A stretch of DNA of 64,000 nt from a virus. The position numbers were made by a program, and so were the translations under genes. Below the pieces are notes generated by a model, which searched no databases, was not told where the DNA came from, and was given only the letters and a program-made list of their open reading frames with translations. The stretch is taken from positions 42,630-106,629 of the IMG/VR virus record IMGVR_UViG_3300010412_000002, one strand, 5' to 3'. How positions within the stretch are numbered: the first letter of the stretch is position 1; each line of letters begins with the position of its first letter. Shown here one piece after another: positions 41,330 through 55,200 of this stretch.

Positions 41330-43227
41330 TGGCATTTAATAGATTTATGACACGCACTCCAATGCAGTTTGATTTCTATAAACAACCATTGGAAGTTATA
41401 TCTCAAGCGTTACAAGTCAAACAACAAGCTTACGATAAGAACGCAGCCCTAGCGGATCAATTACTTTCTATGTCCATTAATTCAATGGATGCAGATAGAG
41501 CTTCAGCTAATGCTTTAACTAGAGGGTATCAACAGACTGTTGATCAAATGGCTGAACAGTATAATGGTGATTACTCTAAAATGGGGCGAGAGCTGATGGG
41601 GCTAGCTAGAAAAATTCGTAAAGACTTCACATCTGGAGGAGAAGCTTTTGCATATGAGTACAACAAAAGTTTATATGATAAATGGCTTGACTTCTCACAG
41701 AAAGCTTCATTATCTGGACGTGGACCATCAGTACAGCAAGTTAATCTTGGCAATGCGTACATTCTTAACAACTACAAAGGTGCAGGTTACAATAAAGAAA
41801 CTGGGACCTTTAGCAGTTTACAAACCCCCAATCTTGTAGAGTATCAAGAGATGTCAACATTAGTAGATACCTTTGCCAAGAACGTTGTACCAAATAAAGT
41901 AGCTTCTGGTGAATGGGAAGTTAATAATGGGAAAGTATGGTATAAGAATAAAGTAGGTATACAAGAAGTAACTCCAGATAGAATTCAAGCTGCTGTTAGA
42001 GAAGGGCTAAGATCTCATCAAGGATGGCAGGCATATGCAAATCAAATGGAACAGTTCGGTGCGCCAATTACAGAAGAGATGTACAATTCTCAAGTTAACC
42101 GCGCTATTAATTCCTTTGCTTATCGTTGGAAAGAATCTGATCAAGATATCATGGTTAATCCATTTGCACTTAAAGCATATGAGAAGAGCCTAGAGACTCC
42201 AGAACCGCAGCCAATGACTAGCTACTATTCCCCAGCAAGATCAAAAGGCCAACCGACAGAAAGACAAAAAGCAGAAGGTGCCGTAGGAATTCCTACATCC
42301 TTTGATGCGTCCGACTTTAATACCTGGAGCTTTAGTGCTGCTCCTGGAGGAAGAATGGGTAGTTTCACAGTTCAACGAAACAAAGATCAATCTTTTGATC
42401 AGTATATGAAACGTGCAGATGTAGTAAATAAGTATGGACAATTTGGGCAGAATCTATATGCATCAATGTCTAAGAATCCTGAATGGAATAACATGTCGGA
42501 GAAAGAGAAATCTCACGCATTTAGAGACGCATACGGAACTGCTGCTGCAGAATTTAATAGAGTTCAAGATAATATCTATACTCTGAATGATAAGACTCGT
42601 CAGAACCTACGAGAGAACTTCTTGCAATCTTCTTTCCCAGCTCAAGCGCAGTATACTGTTGTAGATATGAAAGATGAAACTACCATTTCAGATATCACTG
42701 CAAGAGATATGACTAGTATGACTGGGTATAGTGTATCAGATATTCAGGAAGGAGGGGTTGTACAAGGAATTACTAATCCTGCATCTGGATTACCTATGGG
42801 TATTGAACTTGGTCTCCCCGATCAAGGGGATAAAAAAGAACGTAGATACCGAGTAGTAATGCAGGGGTACGATGCCCGTGCAGAAGAAACTGGTAACAAT
42901 CTACAAAAACTATACTATCCATATTATGGCGGAGCAAGTAAGTCTCCTCAAGTTCCGCTAGCTTCTGTAGGTCCATACTTAGTACAAACAGAAGTTCAAC
43001 CGACCTTTGATCAGAATGGTAAACTTGGGCAACCAATTGAAAAAGTATACTTCCAAGAATATGAAGTAGATGATCAAGGACGTCCAGTATTCGATCACAA
43101 CAATCAGCTTAAAGTTAAAGATAAACCATTTGAAGTTCCTTACACTCTGCAATCACTAGTAGATTCAGAATTTAGAGCAGCAGGCTTGGATTATCAATCT
43201 AATAAACTCAAAGATAGTAAATTTTAA
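41329..43227 (+). CDS. Second capsid cargo / ejection protein
   Basis: 632 residues, starting one base inside the previous stop. The N-terminus (PMQFDFYKQPLEVISQALQVKQQAYDKNAALADQL in pieces: LEVISQALQVKQQAYDKN) is a helical region of the type seen in cargo proteins of crAss-like phages; helices continue to about residue 240 (DYSKMGRELMGLARKIRKDF). The second half is more mixed, with segments YRVVMQGYDARAEETGNNL and VYFQEYEVDDQGRPVFDHNN. No enzyme motif seen. Position between the first cargo gene and the giant polymerase gene, and no signal sequence, fit an internal virion protein ejected with the DNA. Confidence 0.6.
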   Translation: MAFNRFMTRTPMQFDFYKQPLEVISQALQVKQQAYDKNAALADQLLSMSINSMDADRASANALTRGYQQTVDQMAEQYNGDYSKMGRELMGLARKIRKDFTSGGEAFAYEYNKSLYDKWLDFSQKASLSGRGPSVQQVNLGNAYILNNYKGAGYNKETGTFSSLQTPNLVEYQEMSTLVDTFAKNVVPNKVASGEWEVNNGKVWYKNKVGIQEVTPDRIQAAVREGLRSHQGWQAYANQMEQFGAPITEEMYNSQVNRAINSFAYRWKESDQDIMVNPFALKAYEKSLETPEPQPMTSYYSPARSKGQPTERQKAEGAVGIPTSFDASDFNTWSFSAAPGGRMGSFTVQRNKDQSFDQYMKRADVVNKYGQFGQNLYASMSKNPEWNNMSEKEKSHAFRDAYGTAAAEFNRVQDNIYTLNDKTRQNLRENFLQSSFPAQAQYTVVDMKDETTISDITARDMTSMTGYSVSDIQEGGVVQGITNPASGLPMGIELGLPDQGDKKERRYRVVMQGYDARAEETGNNLQKLYYPYYGGASKSPQVPLASVGPYLVQTEVQPTFDQNGKLGQPIEKVYFQEYEVDDQGRPVFDHNNQLKVKDKPFEVPYTLQSLVDSEFRAAGLDYQSNKLKDSKF

Positions 43228-43233
43228 TTACTT

Positions 43234-46200
43234 ATGAAGGTAGATGCTTTCACCTACGCACTGATGAACAATATGGATCCGGTAACAGGTGAACCCATTA
43301 AAGGCGGGTTCACTGCCGATCAATTGTATGCTCCACGGCCTGCTCAAGCTATGCCAGGATCTGGTGGCCCCTCTAGTTATATGATGGGATATCGTCCAGG
43401 TATGAACGCTGATTATGTTCGTTCCGCAAACCAGCCTCTCGGTGCATCCTTCCTTAACGGCTTAACTTCAAATATCGTGGTTGGTACCATCGGTAAGATT
43501 GGAGAAGGAGTCGGGATGATTGCTAATATTCCCTCTGCAGTTGCTTCTGGCGACATAGAGAAGCTATTTGATAATTCAATCACTAACTTCTTTGAAAGTA
43601 TTCAAGAAGATGCTAAAGACGCACTACCAGTTTACCAAGGTAGAACATATCAAACTGGAAATATTCTTGCTCGTATGGGCACAGACGACTTCTGGTTTAA
43701 CGATGGATTTGATGCTGTATCATTTCTGTTATCTGCATACGTACCTGGTGGGGCAGTATCTAAAGTATCTAAGTTAGCCAAACTAGGTAAACTTGCTACA
43801 TCAATTAACAACTTGGGCTCTAAAGCAAAGGGCGCTAAGTTAGCCAAACTATTAAAAGAAGTAACTGAAGATCAAGTAGAAAATGCAGTCACACAAGGCG
43901 TTTCAACTGCTTATAACACTATTACCGAAGCTGGATTTGAGGCTAAGGATACATTTGATTCTGTATATCAAGAGTATAAGAAAACTATGTCAGACGAAGA
44001 AGCGAAGAAAAAAGCTTCTCAAGCTGCTGCTAGAGTTTTCACTGCTAACATGTATGGTCTCTTGGTACCTAACGCTATACAGTCTAGCTTTATGCACGGT
44101 AATAATTCTTTTAATCTACGTAAGATTAAGGACGCTGTTCGTAGTGGCAATGGACTTGATGAGATTCTAAATACTAGAGCTAAGATGCTAACTAAACTTG
44201 GCGAAGGTATTGCATCTGAAGGTCTATGGGAAGAAAACTTTCAAAATGCCGTGCAACGATATGAGCGTCGTATGTCTGAAGGATGGGTAGGCGATCGTGC
44301 AGGAGAGTATACATATGGTATGCTCCTAGGTTTAAAAGGTACAGCTAAGGCTTTTATTCCTGGTTTACCTGCTCCAGAAGCTGGCACGGATGAAGATGAA
44401 GCAGCCGCATCAATTGCCCTTGGTGGATTGATTGGTGGTGGTATGGGTATTGGATCTACTATTCTAGAAAATAAGAATCTTAGTAAAGTAATTAAAGGTG
44501 CTGAGGTTGATTGGGCAAGAGTTAAAGATGCTAATAAATTTAGTAAGAATTTACTAGTAGATAACTTATCGGTTAACTTAAAGAGTCATGGCATGGTCGA
44601 TGAAACCGATGCTAATGGTAATCCTACTGGTCGTAAAGTTCCTCAATATGTAGATCCTGATTCAGGTCAAGTATCTATGGATCCACAGAAGATGCAAACT
44701 TTTATGTTGCGTCGAGCTAAGGATATGAATCTTGGAGCAGCACAAGTAGATGCTGTATTAGGTAATAGCCAAAGCTTGATGGACTACAATAGAGAAATGG
44801 CTCTTATGTCCTATGCTTGGCATTTACGGTCAATTCCTAACTTATCAAAAGAAGATATAGACGATCTAATTAAATACGATGTACAACTTCCTGTATCTAG
44901 GGAGTTGGATGGAGTTGTAGATCAGAATTTGCTTTCTCAGAATGTTGATAAGATTCGTGCATACATGCAATTGTATGACGATAGTCTTACGCATACATCT
45001 GGCATGTATGATTTCTCTGACACAAATGTTGACAGGGATTTTGGTGCATATATCCGCAGGGCTTATTTCTATGATGCTGGTAAAAAATTGGCTGCGCAAC
45101 ATATGAAAGAAACTGCATCTGATACTATGCGCCCGCAACTTGATCAGATGATTACAGATATTGATTCTTACTTGGCTCGATTCAGAAATAATATTCCTAA
45201 GTTTCGTCAAGCTTATGACCTTGAAGTAAAGTCTGCAATTGGTCTTGGTAATCGACTTGTTGATATTGAAGAGGCTTTAAAAGTTGAGGGTATTACTGAT
45301 GAGGTTAAGCAAGATCTAGAAGCCGAAAAGAAAGTAATTGAATATCAACTAGAGGAACTTCGAGATGTAGATGGATATTTCTATGATACATTTGGTGGAC
45401 AGCGCGCTACTGAATACGGATCTGCTAGTTTATCTAAGAACGAACCTGCATATCATATGCGCAAACGTGGGGAACAGTTCCGTCCACGTTCAATGGCAGA
45501 AAAGTATTACTACAACAGGGCTTTAACTGATCTATTTAATATTGAAGTATCTAGAGATTTTCAAGACAATGTACCTGTAGAAGAAATTTTTGATAAGGCA
45601 GCTGTACGCCCAGAATTAAGACTCAACAATGCAAATAGAACTGCGTTAAAGGAAGGATTCATTGCAAAGAAAACTGAGGTTGAAAGCAAAAATGATTCCT
45701 TTAATCAAATGAAAGAGTTGCGTGATAATATGCATGCAAGTCTTAATCTTGAATATAATGCAGAACGTCCTGAACTTGTAACTAATGAGGATGAGATGGA
45801 TGAGTATCAAGCTTTCCTAGATGACAATGTTCATGATATGGAAGCTGCAGGTGATCTCCTCTCTGAAGGATTAGGCGAAAATCCATTTACAGAACAGACT
45901 CTACGAGAGAATCCTAATTCTTTTGTGGAATTGTATCGTCGTATGGATAAAGCAATTAAGGACCACGAACTAGCTGTTAAGAAAACACAAGCTGCCCTAG
46001 ACTCTCTTGAAGAACTTTCTAGAGTATCGAATGAACTTGCTGCAGAAAGTGCTATTTACGATAATCTAACTCCTGAGAAGAGGGGCGAAGTATTCAGAGA
46101 TAAATTCTTTGAGCAAAAAACTGCAGGTGTACGTAGTGTTATCGCGCAATTCCGTGCGGACAGAGATGGATTCTCTAGGGGTGTAACAGGGGAAATAAAT

Positions 46201-49200
46201 CTTCTTAACCGTTTACGTAAAATTTTTGCCTCTCGTACCGATATTTCTGATACTTTTAAACAGTCAGTACTAGATCGAATTGATGCTTGGTTAATAGTTT
46301 TAAATCAGGCATCAGAAGTAGCTAGAGGTAATGCTGCCAAACGCTATGAGATTCAACAAATGTCTGAACGATCATATGCTGAAGGACTACATAATCTGTT
46401 TAATAAAGAAGAAATAAAACAATTTCTTATTAATCAGTTTGGACCAGAGATACAAGAGATGTTACGTAAGGTAGCCGAATATGGTGAAAAACCTAATTCA
46501 AAAGAAGGTTACGAGGCTATTCTAGAATTTGTTCGTAGGAAACTTACTACGGAGGAACAACGTACTGCATTTATGCAGAAGTTAATGGAAGAGTCCGACA
46601 AGGATGGGGCTAAAACAAAAGGTATTATTAAGCCTCTAATGTCAGCAAAACTAGGAAGAGAATTCTTTACCTTAGGTGGTCACTATGATAATCCTAACGG
46701 ACTACCTGGCATTATGTTTAGAAATCCATTGATGATTCCACATACGATGTTAATGGATAAAGAAGTATTTGGAGAACGTACTTTAGCGGCGTTTGAAGAA
46801 GGTAAAGAAATTACTCCTTGGCAACGATATAATCTTGATTTCGATTTCCCAAAACTTGTTTATAGTATAAAGGATTCTGGATACGAAGGAATGGATCAAG
46901 CAGAGATCGAAATATTTGATGCACTAGTAGATGCGTATTCTTATGCTAGAGCTTATCATGCTTTGGCTACTATTGCTACTGGTACCACAGATAACATTGA
47001 ATTATACAAGTATGAAGCCCAGGAATTTAATAAACCTGGATCTCATGCCCCCACCAGTCAGCAAGCAGTATCATTCAGAGAAGCTGTAAGACAACTAAAA
47101 AGTCAATTAACTTACCAGCAGTCTGCTGTGTTTGGGATCTATGGCTCAGGTAAAACTGCAATGGTAGCTAGGAAGGTAATGGAATTTTTAATTCCTAATC
47201 CTGATACTCGTAAGGGCAAGGTTCTCGCTTTTGCTCAATCAGAAGCTACATCAAAAACAATTGCAGATTCAGTAAATGGTACCCAAACATCTTTTGATGC
47301 AGTAGCTAATATGACTATTGAACAATTATCTAACTATGAATATGTTGTAGTAGATGAAGCCTTTACGCTTAACTCTAGCCAGATAGAAGTTTTAGATACT
47401 CTTGCTAGACAAAAAATAGTTAAGGTACTATATCTTGGTGACCCATCTCAGAACAAAAGTGAAAGTGTCTCTACTCTACAAGATGGGGTATCTAGAGCAC
47501 AACCTCTTACCGTAGTACTTAGGACTAATAATCCTGCTATTACTAATTTTGCAAATTTCTTTCAATATAATCCAGCAGAAATAGATTCGGCTACAGCAGA
47601 AGCCACCTCTACTCTAGAAGGTAAAACAGAAGCTGATAGTGGCGTATTTGTAACATCTAATAGTCGTCCCGCAGAAGAGCAAATTATTGAAAGAGCAAAG
47701 AATCCAAATGGTAAGTCTAAGATGATTATCTCTAATCATAACCTAGAGACTTACCGACAAGCCTTTGCTGGAACCGATGTAAAGGTTCTGTCTCCTAAGG
47801 ATTCCCAAGGTCAAGAAGCAGATGAAGTATATATTGACCTATCTAAGTCAGGAGAAGCTGTTAACGGTGGGCCATTTGGGTCAGCATTAGCATTTAATAC
47901 TATGGTAGCTACTGCGGCATCACGGGCAAAAGAAATGCTTGTAGTGGCAAATCGACCTGGCCTTGTAATAGACCAAGCAATTATCGCTGATCTTAATGAG
48001 AGCATTCAAGATTTATCTGAAGAGTTTGCTAAGTATGAGCAGGATTATAAAGAATCATTAGATGCTTATAGGGTATTTTATTCTGAATTTACTGGCATAG
48101 CTATTGCGGAAACTCCTCAAGCTCCACCAACTACTCCAACTTCTAACCCCGTTCCAGGACCTGCGGATAATACTGAGCCTACTCCACCACCTCCTGCTCC
48201 ACCTATGGAACCCATGGAAGGTGATGTTAAACTCAAGCATCCACAGAACGATAATCTTATGAAGGTTATGACTGGTACTGGATTTATTGTTAGAACTGTA
48301 AGATCCACTGAAGCAGCTACTAACGAAAAATGGACGGTAATGGCTCCAACTCCTAATGGTAAGTTTAGGACTGTAGGCGTATTGTCTGGAGAAGAGATAG
48401 CTGCAGGCGGGTTTACAGAGGAACAACGAGCTAGAGCAACTTCTCGTAATCAGCTCTTTAAATTAGATACTGATAGAACTCTTGAATACTCAAAGGACCA
48501 GTTCGAGAATTTTATTGTGTCTCCTGTGGAAATTAGAGACGTTAAACCTCTTTGGTTCGAGTTTGGCGAGAACAAGACTACATTAACTGCTGATGGAGTT
48601 CAATGGTTAATGAGAGATTTCTTTCAACAAGAGGGTGTACCTGTACAGGGTAATGTAGATGCAAACATCCGTATTTATCGTCGTCCTAGTGAATTTCCTA
48701 ATACTAGGTTTACGCCCGATATAGGCGTACCTTATATTGTATTATCTGGTTTTCAAGTTCCAGAAGATAGACAATATAGTTTCCCACGAAACTTGCATAT
48801 TCCAATCAGTGCTCCAAAATTAAGTACTGACCATGAAGTATTTAAAACTGCTCAGAAGTTTAAAACTGCTTTTGATACATTTTGTGGTATTGTCAATAAG
48901 GATCCAGTACAGTATTTTAACTCGGAACCTTTTGAGAATTTAATGGATAAATTTAGCAAGTTATATACTGTAGATGTACTTCGTAGAGAAGGAGATCAAA
49001 TTGTTAAAGTAGAAGATTTTGATGAGAAGATACAGGTGCTACTTCGTAACTATCGTTACCCAGAAACAGCTGTAGCTCCACTCTTTGAAATGCTTAAACT
49101 ACTATATGCTCCACATGAATCGCGTCGTAGGTTTACTGCTCAGGAATTAGAAGATTGGAAGCAAGCTAATCCAGAGCAAGCGAAAGACGCAGTTTTTACT

Positions 49201-52200
49201 GAAGTTAAGTTTGGCAAAGCTAAAAGTAATGAAGTTGCCATAGAGGAAGATAAGAAACTTTGGGAAATTACTTATCGTAATTATAATAGAGATGGTACAT
49301 ATGAGATGACTGATGTTACCAAAACTATCTTGGGACAAAGTGCTGGGCCTATGTCTGAAGCTTGGGCAGATCTTGCATCTTCTAATAATGATATTGGAGG
49401 ATATTTCCCTAGAGCTCTGGTTGCGGTTAACCCATCTAATAAAACCATTACTAAGTTTAAACCTAAAAGTTTCTTTGGGTCGAAGCAATCACATGCTAGA
49501 GCTTTTCAATGGATGAAAGATACACTTCGTACTTTTGAACAAACGCTATCTGAGAGCATTAAGCTAATCGAGGAGAATGATCCTTTTAATGCAGATCTCG
49601 AAGCTAACAAAAAGTTACGTACTGCCATTGATAGTATCATTAGATATGACTATGATTCACACGAACTAGAAAAAGTTATTGGGCACCTAGAAATGCTAAC
49701 AGGTACTGGTCCCTATGCTGAAGACGGTCCTGTACACCCTGCTTTCAAAATTTATGAAAAAGATCCTCTAACTGGGGATAAGCGGGAGATTACTCCTAGA
49801 GAAGGTATTCAAGGTATGAGTACTTTTGCAGTACCCTACTCTGCTCTGGAGGCAATTGCTTCTCCTACCAATTATGGATTAGCAGGAGAACATAATTCTC
49901 TTTATCTTAACTTTGATCTGCAGAAAGATGGTACTGTTAGATATGATATGGGCAGTAAAGTAATAAATACTACTACTAATAACGCATTTAACAGCGCTAA
50001 GGTAACAACTAAAGTTAAACGTATTACTCCAACTGCTGTTACTATTAATCTAAGTGGTGCAAGAGCGCAGGCTCAGCAAACACCTGAACAAACAGCACGT
50101 ACTACTCCACAACCAACTCCCGAAACAACTGAGGAATCTGAGCAACTAATTGCTACTCTTGCCCAGATAAGTAACAAAACTCCTGAGCAAATCAGAGATC
50201 AGGTGGTAACTCACTTTGGATCTGCAACTTCTCGCGATGCCATTCGATTCCTAAAGAATACGATTGCTCGTAGAAATATGATGTTTGGTAGTTCAGAAGA
50301 AGACGTAGATGAGTTTAATCAGAAGAAAACTGTATTTGCTGACACAGTTCCTGGTAAACTTCAAACTATCGAATGGGCTAAAGCAACTTTAAAGAAGATC
50401 TTACCCGGCCTTGATATAGATCAGCAGGTTCAATTCCTTGATACTCTGCAAATGTCTATTCTAGAAAAACCAAATGAAGATATTCTAGGGCAGGTACATA
50501 AGGCTATTATGCGTCTAAAGAAAGACGAGAATGGCCGTATTCACGATCAAGTTGTTTACCACGAAGCTTTCCACATGGCCTGGAATTATCTCTTCTCTGA
50601 GAGGCTTAAAACACGTCTACGCGAAGCTTTCAGGGCAGTTTACGGAAGAGAAATGACTGATAAACAAGTTACTGAAGGACTTGCAGAATTGTATCAACGC
50701 TTTGATACTCGCTTTGAAAAGAGAAAAACTTGGGTACGTAAGTTAATTGATGCTGTACGTGGATTCTTTGATACTATGTACAAGCACAAAGAATTTATTA
50801 ATGATGTATTCTTTAACTTGGATGAAGGTAAGTACTCCGGTGCTGTACGTGTTAAAGTAAAAGAAGGTGCACCCGATAACATTTCTTTTATCAAGGATAA
50901 CTTTGGTACTCGTGGTAATTATCTACAGGCCGTACGAAAGATCAAAGATAGGATTGAACACTACAAATTAAATGGTAAGGATAATCTTCCTATGACTCGG
51001 GATGAAATCTTTGAACAGATTTACAGAGAACTCGAGATTGAGATGGAAGACGCGCGCATTGATATGGAAATGCAGCGTAAAGACATTCTTACTGAATTTG
51101 GTGTTAAGAATCTTGGGCAACTTCGAGAAAGATTACTAGGACTTAAGGCGCTTTTAGAGAAGGGAGATCTAAACATTTTTGAAGAACAAAAGGTTGTTGA
51201 TGATATTCTAAAGATCGAACAAGCATTTGTTCCCTATAACTCTGCTAAGAATGCACATATCTTATTTACTACTCTGACAGGAGTGAATAAGCATAGTAAG
51301 AAGTATGTGTTCTATGAAATAGTAGAAAATCTTTATCCTTCTTATAAAGCAGAAGATGCGTATCAGTTTGAACTTGATACCTTAACAGAAGAAGATACAG
51401 CTGAGTTTACTCAAGAAGATGTTGAAGCTCTTGATATTGATGGAGATGCAAGTGTAAGTGAATTACAGGAAGCATTTGAAGGTCTTAAAGCAGAAACAAT
51501 AGATCATGCTAAAGTTAATTGGTCTAGTAAACAAAGTTTGGCACTTAAAGATATCTTTGCTTTCATTCCTCTATTACAAGAAGATTCAAACGAACCTGAG
51601 ATAATTGATGGAATTCGCTCCATGATCCATCCAAAAATTGCCTATGTTAGAGGATTACAACTTTTGTTGCAACTAGATCTTAATGGGTCTAATTTGCTTG
51701 ACCAAATTGTATACCTACAAAAGCATGAGGAACTCAATCGTTGGGATAGATCAATTCTACATGCAATCACTGAGTTATTTGGTAAGCTTGCTGATATTGA
51801 AGAACGTCATGACTCATATAGTATAGTTGCTAAATCATACCCACTAGACAGCAGAGTAGAGTATTACTTCTTCAATGATCGTAGAGGAGGAACAGATGCG
51901 CATGCCACTACTTATGAAGATGCAAAAGAACTAGTAGCTAAAGATCCAGAACGTTATAAGCTTGTATCTGCTGGGGATAAAACTCTATCTTCTTTATACG
52001 CAAAGGCAGTAGAAGAAATTCCTAGTTTAACGAGGGAAGAATTCTCAAATATCTTCTATAATCGCGAAGCTATTAACTCTATTGCTAACTTACAATCTTT
52101 CATGGGATCTCTTAAAGATACCACATATAAGATGAGTATTAAGAGTACTAGAGGAAAGACTAGAACACTAAGTATGGTAGATGCACGTGGAGGAGATTCA

Positions 52201-55200
52201 CATGTAAACACTCGTTCAGTTTTAAAGGAAGCTATTCGGGCTGCTGCTAACAATACTACCACTCCGTTATTCCAAAAGAGTAGAGAGATTAGTTCTATTA
52301 TTGGGCAGTTAGAAAGTAATATTGAAGATGCAAGAATTGCAGGGATAAAAGAATTACTAAGTCTTTTAGGGCTTAAGGATAACTATCCTATTATTAATAG
52401 TAAACTTCTTACTCGTAATGCTAAGTCGATTAGCTCCTTCTTAAAGACTATCCTTGCTGTAGGAGAATTACCAACTCATACAGTTGTTACTTACGCTAGT
52501 GGACGAGAAGAATTAGATGAACGTTACGATATAGATGCCTGGTTGCTTAAGAACAACAGTGCTCTTACGGCTTTGAGTAAAGTGGTTGCAGAGGAAAATA
52601 AGATTCCTAAGTCAACTATGATTACGTCAGTTAAAAAACAACGTATCTATAAACATACTCTTTCTAATCCTATCTATAATATTACTCAAAAGATTATTAA
52701 TGTTCAGGAAAGACTCCTTAAAGGCGTTGATCCAGAATCTAGTTTAGTTAAACTTCCTGAATACTTAGAACTACAGTCTAATAAAAATCCTTTCTTAATG
52801 AAGAAGGGCAATGGATTTATGTCTCGTATTTATTCTCTATTTGAGTTAGACGGACATAAAGATAGATTTGGTTCAGGTAGAGAAAATGGTTCTGAAGTAC
52901 TAGCATTCGATAAGAAAAAGCTTCATACTACTTTATTCTCATCTGGATTTTTGTCCAACTTAGAAGGAGGTGTGTATCAGCAATTATTCTATCAGCAAGC
53001 AGATAAGCCGCGTCCTATTGGTGCTACTATCAGTATTCTTAATTCGAAAGAAATAAAGGAATTCATTCCTATTCTGGAAGAGAATATCAAATTCTTTATG
53101 GATGAAGATCGTGCAAATCGTTTCCGAATTCACTCTAAGTCCTACAGCACTAGTAACCTGGTTAATGGAACTCTCTTAGAGAAAGCCATGAAACATCCTA
53201 AAGGCTTCGAGCAAGGCTTTAAAGAATTGATTGCTGAAGAGGCATTTAAACTGGCTAATGATTTAATTGAAGCTAGAGTAGATACAGTAGGTACGGAAGC
53301 TCAAGCAACAGGTCTTGTTGATAAATTTGATACTTCTGAAATGCTGCAGTTACTCAACACTGTATTGGACAAACGTGGTATTGCGCCTATTAAAAGTATA
53401 TCACAACTAGCTGAAAGATCAGTTGATTCTACTGGTAAGTATGTAAATACAGTTGAAATGCTTATGCCATATGCATACGCATACTTAATGAATCACTACA
53501 TCAATAGCTACTTTATGAATCAACTTGTTGCTGGATCTTCACAATTCTACGGATCCGGTGGCACAGTTCTAAAACGTATGACTGGGGCTGCTGGTCCTGG
53601 GCATATAGGCTGGACTCACCCACGCTTTGGAACAAAATCTACTTTTAAAGTTATTGTTGTAGGTGATGAATCGACTACAGCGGATCAAATGTTTGATCAT
53701 GTTAAAGCAGCTCTATCTGGTAAGTATACAGAAGAAGAGATAGCAGCTTTGCGTCACTTCTTTGGTAATGAATCTACGGATAGAACTGATGGTCAAGTAT
53801 TTATTACTCCTGCGCGACTACGAGATCTTCAAAAAGGGTATGGTCGAGAATTTAGACTATCTAATATTCTTAAACCTAAATACTTTGGCCCGCGTATTGA
53901 AGAGCTTGTATATGGAGAAGGAGCAGATCAAACACGTGAAAGAGTATCTATTCCAACATATATTAAACCTTCGGCAGTAGTACTCTCAGATGAATTGCTT
54001 TATCAACCTGGTACTAAGACTCCTCGTCCTGGTATGGAGAAATTGGCAAGCATTCGTCAAGCAATGGAAAGAGATGGTATTGATGAATTAGCATTTGGTT
54101 CTGCAGTGAAAGTAGGAAATCCAAAAGAGAAACATAGCTTAGATGAATTTATTGCTAATCCTTCTCAAAAGGGTATTATGAATCTAAGTAGTGAACACTA
54201 CGGGATACAGTTAAATCCACGTGCTAAAGTAGATTCTTCTGCAGCCTTGTTTACCCAGTTGACTTACTTCTTGAATATTTATTCCTCTTCTGAAGACAAG
54301 AACAATATTGCACGAGCTGAAGCTGTGTACTCTGCTATTGCTTTTCTCTTCGAGAAAGGAGGCAAGTTATTTGAACGAGATACTGATAACTTTAAGACTC
54401 TGTTACAAAAAGCTTTCTCCGAGAAATCAGATGAACTAGTATTTGCAGATCTTATAGAAGCAGGAATTCAACCTAATTCCCCCATCTTTGAACAAAAAGC
54501 TCTCATTAAGTTGGCTTCATTGATGGAGAAACTAGCTATTAAAATTAGATTACCTGGTGGTAAACTTGTTCTTCAATCTGATGTAGGAGTAAACAATCCA
54601 CAAACAGGTCAACCACTAAAGTTTACAAAGGAGAATGGAAAGCTTGTAGCAGAAGTAATTGTTCCTCGTGGCCTATTTCCAGAAGATCTTGCTAAGAGAA
54701 TTGAAGCAGGTGATACACTATTTGAGAATCCTACCTTACTTGGATTCCGTATTCCTTCAACTGAACTTCACTCGGCTGTAGCTATGAAGGTAGTTGGTTT
54801 CTATGATAATGAGGCTAATACAAACATGGTTATTGCTCCTGAGCTTCTAGTAGCACTACACGGTTCAGACTTTGACGTAGACTCGCTTTTCTTTGCTAAA
54901 CGTCCTATCGCTAAGCAAGATGTTAAAGCGTCTTCTAAAGCCTCTATAAACGCTTTATTTGACATAGCTGTTAAATTAGACGAATTAGTTGAGAATGACG
55001 CTTTTAAAGGTCACCCCGCAAGTCATAAGATCTACGACGCTCTTAATAAAATTCGTAAGAACTTTGGATCAAATGACAATAAACTTACCACAGATGACTA
55101 CAATGATATTAGTAGTCCTCGTGCATTAGTAGAGATTGAACAGGATTTTTTAAAATTTGCTCAGCAATATAGATTAGATCCAACATCTATTGGTGCTAGA

